NCBI RefSeq assembly: GCF_027579695.1
Contig: NC_083570.1
Coordinates: forward strand, 7,984,793-8,048,792
Direction of reading: 5' to 3'
DNA: 64,000 bases
Origin: Neoarius graeffei
Taxonomy: Eukaryota > Chordata > Actinopteri > Siluriformes > Ariidae
The notes beneath the pieces are model-generated. The model was not told the DNA's origin, made no database searches, and saw nothing but the letters and a program-made list of their open reading frames with translations. Both the position numbers and the translations under genes were made by a program. The number at the start of each line of letters is the position of its first letter. The stretch's first letter is position 1. This document shows positions 58,601-64,000 of the stretch, piece by piece.

Positions 58601-59082
58601 TGTCTGAGAAGAACAGAGCGGTGAGAAACAGTGGGAGAGAGCAGCGTTACTCTGATCATCCAGAGAGATTTGATTACTGCTGGCAGGTGTTGTGTAAGGA
58701 GAGTGTGTATGGACGCTGTTACTGGGAGGTGGAGTGGAGCCATGGTGTTGGTGTGGATATATCAGTCTCATATAAAGACATCAGCAGGAAAGGACGGGGT
58801 AATGAGTGTGTGTTTGGATTCAACAATCAGTCCTGGAGACTGTGGTGTTCTTCTTCTTCTCTCTCTTTCTGGCACAACCACATTAAGACTGATCTCAGAG
58901 TTCCATCACCCTCCAGAATAGGAGTGTATGTGGATCACAGTGCAGGAACTCTGTCCTTTTACAGCATCTCTGACACGATGAAGCTCCTCCACAGAGTCCA
59001 CACCACATTCACTCAGCCTCTATACGCTGGGTTTGGGCTCTGGTTTTCTGATTCTACAGTGAGATTGTGTGATCCAGAATAA
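50242..59082 (+). CDS. finTRIM-type TRIM/B30.2 E3 ligase, copy B (six coding exons)
   Basis: Coding exons 50242-50835, 55348-55443, 55622-55855, 55988-56159, 56358-56417 and 58550-59082 join in frame to 562 residues. The layout equals copy A: C3HC4 RING (CPVC, CGH, CKVC, CPQC), two B-boxes (about 103-132 and 155-185), coil (about 199-365), a short linker and B30.2 (386-562). The RING has the usual IPCGH, and B-box 2 ends [12 protein letters not shown] as in most finTRIMs I know, so B looks closer to the family norm than A. The exon 3 donor follows CAA rather than CAG, a slightly weaker site. Intron 1 holds a Penelope-like element, intron 5 a TTAA-target element. Expected role: ubiquitin ligase with target choice set by B30.2, probably antiviral; the exact orthologue cannot be named. 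Confidence 0.9.
51277..51611 (-). repeat. Left inverted-repeat arm of the Penelope-like element
   Basis: Inverted copy of 53798-54131, almost identical by eye. Encodes the last ~50 codons of the ORF. Confidence 0.88.
51324..51360 (-). ncRNA. Hammerhead-ribozyme-like core, left arm
   Basis: Minus-strand copy of the motif at 54049-54085: CTGAGGA, hairpin CCTTT/AGAGG, then GAAAC. Confidence 0.4.
51462..53837 (-). CDS. Penelope-like RT and GIY-YIG endonuclease, 791 residues
   Basis: An uninterrupted frame. RT motifs: [13 protein letters not shown] (Asp340), [20 protein letters not shown] (403-421) and the catalytic FRYVDDTW (YVDD 441-444), preceded by [20 protein letters not shown] (269-288), all of Penelope type. 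The C-terminal endonuclease has [12 protein letters not shown] (633-644), [17 protein letters not shown] (647-663) and [18 protein letters not shown] (706-723), covering the GIY-YIG-like core, its Arg/His and the catalytic Glu708. Length fits known Penelope proteins (about 750-850). The start Met (53837) and the C-terminus both lie inside the inverted-repeat arms. Antisense to finTRIM B intron 1. Penelope elements copy themselves by target-primed reverse transcription (family knowledge). Confidence 0.93.
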   Translation of the reverse strand: MSPRKQLGPGVHPGITIDALQNKTKLRFEELTALLPSEVLERVSDLTEKAQLSQHTKGKERQMRKFQKLLSKTTSSGKTEGLTWRKKSDQATQPDIEEKWVKNLSNRVLTQPERDVLSKGLNFAVSPERIPVVELITATETAIRNNNLTNTESEQLRLKISAALSSAKAPPSNLTSQERRALTVLQRDRNITILPADKGRCTVVLNTADYHSRMTSLLSDTTTYETLRRDPTSGYKKKVVSCLQQLEKDQAINRALYYRLYPGEAVPLIYGLPKIHKEGAPLRPIISSINSVTYNIAKHLATILAPLVGNTPYHVKNSQDFASKVVDLKLDSDETMVSYDVTSLFTCIPTTEAVESVRKRLLQDSSLLDRTKLTTDQICTLLDLCLTTTYFQFNESFYRQKHGCAMGSPVSPIVANLYMEEVEHIALTTFAGVAPSHWFRYVDDTWVKIKIQEVEAFSKHINAVDSNINFTREDVSGNNLAFLDCDVHIRQDRSLSIEVYRKPTHTDQYLLFDSHHPLEHKLGVIRTLQHRAQNIPTTLEGKEKEQNHIKKALQNCGYPNWAFLKSIKRNITDKDDNRNKHKNIVIPYISGLSEKLRRIFYKHNIPVHFRPNNTLKQKLVHPKDRIPRHKQDNVVYAIQCSENCTNSYIGETKQPLYRRLAQHRRASSSGQDSAVYIHLNNEGHSFRDCDVRILAREDRWYERGVKEAIFVNLERPSLNRGGGLRHHLSTIYKVVLDTLPRRLGVRQDPAVFGDSQEDRESQIAIDHPNGQSFDHPNDSPSTPSLQRPTPT
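53798..54131 (-). repeat. Right inverted-repeat arm of the Penelope-like element
   Basis: Inverted copy of 51277-51611; carries the first ~13 codons of the ORF and its upstream region. Confidence 0.88.
54049..54085 (+). ncRNA. Hammerhead-ribozyme-like core, right arm
   Basis: CTGAGGA (54049-54055), then a stem II candidate CCTTT...AGAGG with one G-T wobble, then GAAAC and GTTTTC. Hammerhead motifs in Penelope terminal repeats are known; the expected GUC cleavage triplet reads GUU here, so activity is doubtful. Confidence 0.4.
54311..54869 (-). mobile_element. hAT-like remnant, copy in finTRIM B
   Basis: Aligns with 12460-13018 in gene A, including the BED-like finger region and the hAT-type right end. 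Confidence 0.6.
55348..55443 (+). CDS. finTRIM B exon 2: 96 nt coil exon
   Basis: Same protein as exon 2 of A. Confidence 0.9.
55551..55613 (+). repeat. (TG)n at the exon 3 acceptor of finTRIM B
   Basis: About 31 TG units, ending 8 nt before exon 3; about four units longer than in A. Confidence 0.92.
55622..55855 (+). CDS. finTRIM B exon 3: 234 nt coil exon
   Basis: Same protein as exon 3 of A; acceptor 'ccgaacag' right after a (TG)n tract. Confidence 0.88.
55988..56159 (+). CDS. finTRIM B exon 4: end of coil and linker
   Basis: 172 nt, phase 1 end; SPPWDRP where A has SPQLPRP. Confidence 0.88.
56358..56417 (+). CDS. finTRIM B exon 5: 60 nt linker
   Basis: Encodes [19 protein letters not shown]; a CA tract follows the donor. 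Confidence 0.85.
56619..57475. mobile_element. TTAA-target DNA element in intron 5 of finTRIM B
   Basis: 857 bp. Inverted ends AGGTGGGGTACGAGATTTT and AAAATCTCATACCCCACCT, flanked by TTAA (56615-56618, 57476-57479). The empty site is intact in A (15834-15837). No transposase recognised; TTAA target points to a piggyBac-like or Kolobok-like source. Confidence 0.88.
58550..59082 (+). CDS. finTRIM B exon 6: B30.2 domain
   Basis: Same start and end as in A ([17 protein letters not shown]) with most changes in the surface-loop regions around [21 protein letters not shown] and FGLWFSD. Confidence 0.9.
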
Positions 59083-59100
59083 AAGTGTGTAGTGTTTTCT
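59078..59100 (+). terminator. Poly(A) signal overlapping the finTRIM B stop codon
   Basis: AATAAA at 59078-59083 spans the TAA stop, followed by 'gtgtgtagtgttttctgt'. Confidence 0.45.
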
Positions 59101-59795
59101 GTAAAATTCCTGCACATTGCCACGTTGTTGCTCAGTCGTCTGTTTCACTAGAACACAATCCAGCTGCACAAAAACACTCATTTTAATATTTAAATGAAAA
59201 CAGATGAATAATTTAAAATAATTAAAAAGGAAATGTTAAAAATTAACTGTCAGACAAGAAACTCGTTAAATTTTAAAAAGAAAATGCTCTCATGACCTTC
59301 GCATTATAAAGTTATGTTTGTTTCATATTAAGCAGCGTCTCATTAAATAACTAATAAACAGTAATAAAGCCAGAACAGAACAACATTTTAAACCTGTTTA
59401 GGTCACACTATATAAAAATAAAACATCACTTTTGGAATGAATTTGATTTTTCTGCTTGTGTTCTAAGATGTAAAATCCACATTCACTTTTTCAAATCTGA
59501 AGTTGTTTCTAAACCCTGAGATTTGATTGTAAAACATTGACCAATATTTAAACTCCATTAGAACATCCAGTACATGATCGGTTCAGGCTGCCGATGTCGT
59601 GTTCATCCCATATTCAGCCTGGATGATGATTGGCCCGCAGATAGAACCTTATAAATCAGGTTTATCTGTGAGTTTGGGATTTTTATTCAAATATTACAAT
59701 CAAAGCTTTGCAGAATGAAAGATAAGAGCACAGGAGAATAAAGTTTCCCCCAGTGATGGAGTTTCTGTGCTGAGCTCATTTTCAGACAGAAGCTT
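59083..59795. repeat. 3' flank of the duplicated block, copy B
   Basis: Aligns with 17820-18484 beyond gene A, including the end of the L1-like LINE, and stops at 'ttttcagacagaagc'. This marks the right edge of the duplication. Confidence 0.75.
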
Positions 59796-60260
59796 TTAAT
59801 ACTGAGGCCAGGATGTCAGCAAGCCGCTGTATTCATACGCAGTGGGGGTTTTCTCCACTTTGGATGGATATTTTTAGATTATTTAATCTGTGGGAAATAA
59901 CTACAGTGTCTTAAATATGTGTTTGTGAAAATCACTGTCAACCTACAACTGACTTTTTCCTCCAAAAAACATCTCTTTTCATGTTTAATTGTTTTGTTAT
60001 AAGATCACAATGAAATCACTTATTAAAATAAAAAAAAAAGTTCTTACAGCGTGTTTTGATTGCACTGAACATCTCTAGTCTCATCTCAATGTGGGAACTT
60101 ACCATGACGGTCTTTTCTCAAACATCTGAATGTCTCCTGTCAGCAGTAATATCACTCAATCTCTTCCTCTCTCTTCTGGTGTTTGTGTGGAACAGCAACA
60201 GTTCCTGATGGAAACCCTGTGGAGGTGCTGATGATGGTGTCTGAAGCAGCTTGAAGATGT
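59796..60260. other. No gene recognised
   Basis: Unique-looking AT-rich sequence after the end of the duplication. Confidence 0.4.
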
Positions 60261-60488
60261 TTAACCCTTTGGTGACTGACCCCTTGAAAATGGTTCCTCC
60301 AGGAACGATGACTTTTCAGTTGTCAAGACAACGGAAAAACTAAAATACAAAAACAGAAAGATACGTCACAATGCTCTTGTGCACAAAACAAAATGCTCTT
60401 GTATTTTAGTTTTTCCGTTGTCTTGACAACTGAAACGTCATCGTTCCTGGAGGAACCATTTTCAAGGGGTCAGTCACCAAAGGGTTAA
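60261..60488. mobile_element. Hairpin MITE at a TTAA site
   Basis: TTAA at each end. Arms of about 90 bp (CCCTTTGGTGACTGACCCC and inverted) are nearly perfect, around a short loop. Confidence 0.8.
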
Positions 60489-60633
60489 ACTGTTTCTGAC
60501 AACTGTTTGTGTGTGAATGTCTCCAAAACGAGTTTCACAGATTTATCTCAACACAGGGTGATTATTTTCCAATAACAGCACATCTCAAAGTATTTTATTC
60601 CTCCTACACTCCAGCAATCCACCAGTATTTTTT

Positions 60634-62580
60634 TACAACCTCAATTCCGAAAAAGTTCAGACGCTTTATAAAACCTAAATAAAAACAAAATGTGAAGATT
60701 TGTAAATCATGGAAACCATGTATTTCATTGAAAATACTACGAAGACATCATATCAAATGTTCAGACTGAGAATTTTTATTGTTTTTTTGAAAAATATATA
60801 CTTATTTTGAATTTGATGTCAGCAACACATTTCAGAAAAGTTGGGACAAGGCAACAAAAGACTGAAAAAGTTGTGTAATGCTAAAAAAATTGAACCAAAT
60901 GCTAATTTGGTTAATTGGCAATAGGTTGTTAACGTGATGGGGTATAAAAAGAGCATCCCAGGGAGGTGGAGTCTCTCAGAAGTAAAGATGGGGAGGGTTT
61001 CACTGCTGCATGACAGACTGCGTGGGCAAACAGTGCAACAATTTAAAGGTGCCCTTCCACCAAAAACGTTTAATACTGGCTCTTTTTGAAATACCATAGT
61101 TCACTCCAAGTTGCATATGCATGCTGCATGTGAAAATGTAATTCTACTCCCATTCCCTGTATTAGCTTATGAAAGGAAATAGTCGGAAAAACAAGTGGAT
61201 CTGAAAAAGCCATACGATCTTACATCACTTCGTAAATTAGTATTCATGGCCTTGCCCACCTTGGCTTGCGACCGCCCACGGGAAGGAAGTTCAGATTTAA
61301 ACGCAAGGACAGATAGCAGAGCCCATCTCGTCAGCAGCTCATGAAGAGGACCTGACAGCAAGCTGAAAACATGTCTGGACAAGTTTGTGCCTGTGTTATT
61401 TGTGGCAGTAACACATCAACGTTGCATGTTTGGGGAGGCTGGGAGCTCCCCTGCGCGAGTTACAAGCGTTCAAAGTCGGGCTGGAGTCACCGACAGAAAC
61501 GAAACCTAAGCGGAGCGCCGCGGCTCGCCTCGGGGCGAATTACGTCCTGAGGCGTGGGGCTAGCCTGCCCTGGCAGTGCTGGTTCACTGGGGAGAGGGCA
61601 GAGGTCGCTGGCTGCCAAGTTTGGGGAGGCTGGGAGCTCCCCTGCCCGAGTTACGAGCGTCCAAAGTCGGGCTGGAGCCGCCGACAGAAACAAAACCTAA
61701 GCGGAGCAATGTTGCAAGATAGAAGAGGTGACCACAGTGACTTTTCAAACTTCGGTACCTTCAGTAGTGGTTTTGCTTCGAGGTTGTTTTTAATCCCTGG
61801 ATCTGTAGTCAAGACGATCGACCACCAGCTCACAAGCTGTAAGTAAAACATGAACTTTTTGTTCGAAGGTTTTTGTTACAAAATAGCATGTTCATATTCT
61901 CCATGTTAGCATGCATGACATGGTCACAAGCTCAGCAGGGATGAGAGTTTTCCGCTTTTTCTGAGTAAAAAACGACCTTTTTATATTGTCAAATCCGTTG
62001 AGAATTTTTTAAATTAATTTCGGGGGGGGGGGGGGGGTATGTTCCTTCATGCTGCTCAAACTTTATTAACTCCAATGATGTTTACACATTATTTGTAAGT
62101 CGCCATCTTTAGTTTCGTTTAATCTCATTGAATGTGATGTAAAATTCATGTTATCTACATTGTTATTGGTCAAAACATCGATGTCGAGACCACAATAGCC
62201 AATCAAAACAGTTTTTACAAAGACACCCACATCCGCTTGTTCTGACCCACTGGAGGTAGCGTCACAGTGCTGTTAGCCAATCAGAGGTAACACGTTTACT
62301 GATTGCTGTTAGCCAATCAGAGGTAACACGTTTACATGTCATGAATATTAATGAGCAAGAGCTGAAATCCTGTCGTTCTTCTGCCACCCACTCCTCCAGC
62401 AAACTAGAACAGCCTGAAACAGGAGAACCACAGGATTTTTTTCACCAAAACCGGCTCACAGGACATTCATTCATACTAGAGACCACAGCACAATTAATGA
62501 AAAAATGATGCAATGACACCTTTAAGACTCATACAACATTCTCAGTGTAAAACTGCAAAGAATTTGTGGATCACATCATC
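60634..62580 (+). mobile_element. Tc1-like remnant, split by a TTAA element
   Basis: Starts TACAACCTCAATTCCGAAAA, like the element at 42267-43871. 'gtataaaaagagcatcc' and 'agaagtaaagatgggg' (60943-60991) and 'atcatctacagtg' (62576-62588) match its 5' non-coding part. The transposase is lost, replaced at 62581 by another Tc1 element. Confidence 0.7.
61047..62521. mobile_element. TTAA-target DNA element
   Basis: 1475 bp with short inverted ends AGGTG...CACCT flanked by TTAA (61043-61046, 62522-62525), so of the same target type as 56619-57475. Contains two direct repeats (61433-61512 with 61623-61709, and the 'gttagccaatcagaggtaac' pair near 62272 and 62308) and a G-run near 62022. No transposase recognised. 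Confidence 0.7.
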
Positions 62581-63289
62581 TACAGTGGTGCTTGAAAGTT
62601 TGTGAACTCTTTAGAATTTTCTATATTTCTGCACAAATATAACCTAAAACATCATCAGATTTTCACACAAGTCCTAAAAGTAGATAAAGAGTACCCAGTT
62701 AAACAAACAAGACAAAAATATTATACTTGGTCCTTTATTTATTGAGGAAAATGATCCAATATTACATATCTGTGAGTGGCAAAAGTATGTGAACCTTTGC
62801 TTTCAGTATCTGGTGTGACCCCCTTGTGCAGCAATAACTGCAACTAAACGTTTCCGGTAACTGTTGATCAGTCCTGCACACCGGCTTGGAGGAATTTTAG
62901 CCCATTCCTCCATACAGAACAGCTTCAACTCTGGGATGTTGGTGGGTTTCCTCACATAAACTGCTCGCTTTGGGTCCTTCCACAACATTTCGATTGGATT
63001 AAGGTCAGGACTTTGACTTGGCCATTCCAAAACATTAACTTTCTTCTTCTTTAACCATTCTTTGGTAGAACAACTTGTGTGCTTAGGGTTGTTGTCTTGC
63101 TGCATGACCCAGCTTCTCATGAGATTCAGTTCATGGACAGATGTCCTGACATTTTCCTTTAGAATTCACTGCTATAATTCAGAATTCATTGTTCCATCAA
63201 TGATGGCAAGCTGTCCTGACAGCAAAACAGGCCCAAGCCATGATACTACCACCACCATGCTTCACAGATGGGATAAGGTTCTTATACTG
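62581..63289 (-). mobile_element. Second Tc1-like element, interrupted at its far side
   Basis: Starts TACAGTGGTGCTTGAAAGTT, a well-known fish Tc1 end. The minus-strand frame 63120-62803 is the transposase C-terminus: QQDNNPKHTSCSTKEWLKKK, WPSQSPDLNPIEMLW (catalytic D and E) and GLINSYRKRLVAVIAAQGG. The N-terminal part lies beyond the Gmr1-like insertion. Confidence 0.85.
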
Positions 63290-64000
63290 TGTGGCAGTGG
63301 GGGCGTGGTCAAGCGCCGGTCTGTGACAGGAGGGCGGAGTCAGGGAAGGTAAGTGGCAGAATCACTACACCTGACTCCAATTAACCTGTGTTTGTGTGTG
63401 TCTTCCCAGTGACTGCGCCCTATTTAGGGAGGGAGAGCAAAGAGCAGAGGAGCTCATCCCTGAACAAGACGCCAGTCGCGTGTGTGTGTCTATTCGAGTT
63501 AAGAATTGTTAAACTGAAAAGTGTAGCGATAAACGCTATTTTGAACCTGATCTCTGTCCTGCCGTCCTCTGTGCTCCACCCACCAATACTGAACCGCTAC
63601 AGTGGTGCTGAAATCCAGGAGAATTTTGGAGCACAGCAGCTGATCAGCCCCATGGAGTCCTCCCCGTTCGCCGACCTGGTCCACGCCCTCGCCACGGCCC
63701 AGCAAAGCCAGCACCAGGTGCTAGTCACCCTCTGAAAGGAACAAGAACGGTGCTTCGAGGCCCTGGTGCTGGCCCAGCAAGAAGATCGGGAGGCGTTTCG
63801 GCACCTCCTCGTGTCGGCGGGGTCCACCAGTGCTCCCACCACAGGCCCGTCCCCCCCTCACCGTAACCAAGATGGGTCCGCAGGACGACCCCGAGGCTTT
63901 TATCATGCTCTTCGAGCAAGTCGCAGAGGCCTCGGAGTGGCCGATGGAGCAGTGCGCGGCGCGCCTCCTTCCCCTGCTAACAGGAAAGGCGCAGCTGGCC
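63290..64000 (+). mobile_element. Start of another Gmr1-like element (runs off the window)
   Basis: Fossil. The 5' LTR is 63290-63601 (TGTGGCAGTG to CGCTACA), followed by a tRNA-Phe-like primer site (GTGGTGCTGAAATCC) and the beginning of gag at 63651 (MESSPFADLVHALATAQQSQ). It shows breaks, so it is older than the copy at 23578-28509, though the LTR is clearly of the same family. Inserted in the Tc1 element. Confidence 0.85.

Noticed and set aside
1-64000. CRISPR arrays, operons, ribosome binding sites, bacterial-type systems
   Set aside because: The sequence is clearly vertebrate (spliced genes, SINEs, Tc1 elements); the only short repeats are microsatellites and transposon ends.

Overview
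The window looks like teleost fish DNA. It carries two complete multi-exon TRIM/B30.2 genes of the finTRIM (ftr) type, a family expanded in bony fish. The rest is dense with fish-type mobile DNA: Tc1/mariner, hAT, TTAA-target and Harbinger-like DNA elements, L1-like and I/Nimb-like LINEs, a tRNA-derived SINE, a Penelope-like element, Gmr1-like and Sushi-ichi-like LTR elements, and an endogenous retrovirus. An otophysan such as a catfish or characin is possible from the mix of repeats, but the species cannot be read from the sequence.

Host genes. finTRIM copy A lies at 9302-17819 and copy B at 50242-59082, both on the + strand. Each has six coding exons of the same layout (about 591, 96, 234, 172, 60 and 530 nt) that join in frame to 559 and 562 residues: RING, two B-boxes, coiled coil, B30.2. 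The genes are parts of a roughly 9.5 kb duplicated block (about 9065-18490 and 50008-59795) whose introns and flanks also align. A third, truncated copy (leader plus the start of the RING) lies at 22096-22330. Exons 2 and 3 are identical between A and B at the protein level, whereas the B30.2 exon and a short patch at the end of exon 1 differ strongly.

Region by region. 1-9000: an old Gmr1-like fragment split by a Harbinger-like MITE, Tc1 remnants, a hAT inside a hAT-like element, and a head-to-head pair of LTRs. 9065-18490: gene A, with three insertions absent from B. 18.4-23.6 kb: an L1-like LINE, an LTR-like tandem pair, the finTRIM fragment and a hAT remnant. 23.6-28.5 kb: a nearly whole Gmr1-like element with integrase ahead of reverse transcriptase. 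28.5-37.6 kb: decayed hAT, a long L1-like LINE, a second LINE tail and SINEs. 37.6-41.5 kb: a Sushi-ichi-like element inside an unclassified ORF-bearing repeat. 41.7-49.7 kb: a deep nest in which a LINE is split by a Tc1 element and by an endogenous retrovirus, which is itself split by a TIR element (holding a hAT MITE) and a MITE. 50.0-59.8 kb: gene B, with a Penelope-like element holding an uninterrupted 791-residue ORF in intron 1 and a TTAA-target element in intron 5. 59.8-64.0 kb: a hairpin MITE, nested Tc1-like pieces and the start of another Gmr1-like element that leaves the window.

Because A and B are duplicates, each insertion in one copy has its empty site visible in the other. This orders the events without a database. 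Coordinates of exons and element ends come from reading splice sites, target-site duplications and terminal repeats by eye. Family names come from recognised motifs, not from searches.
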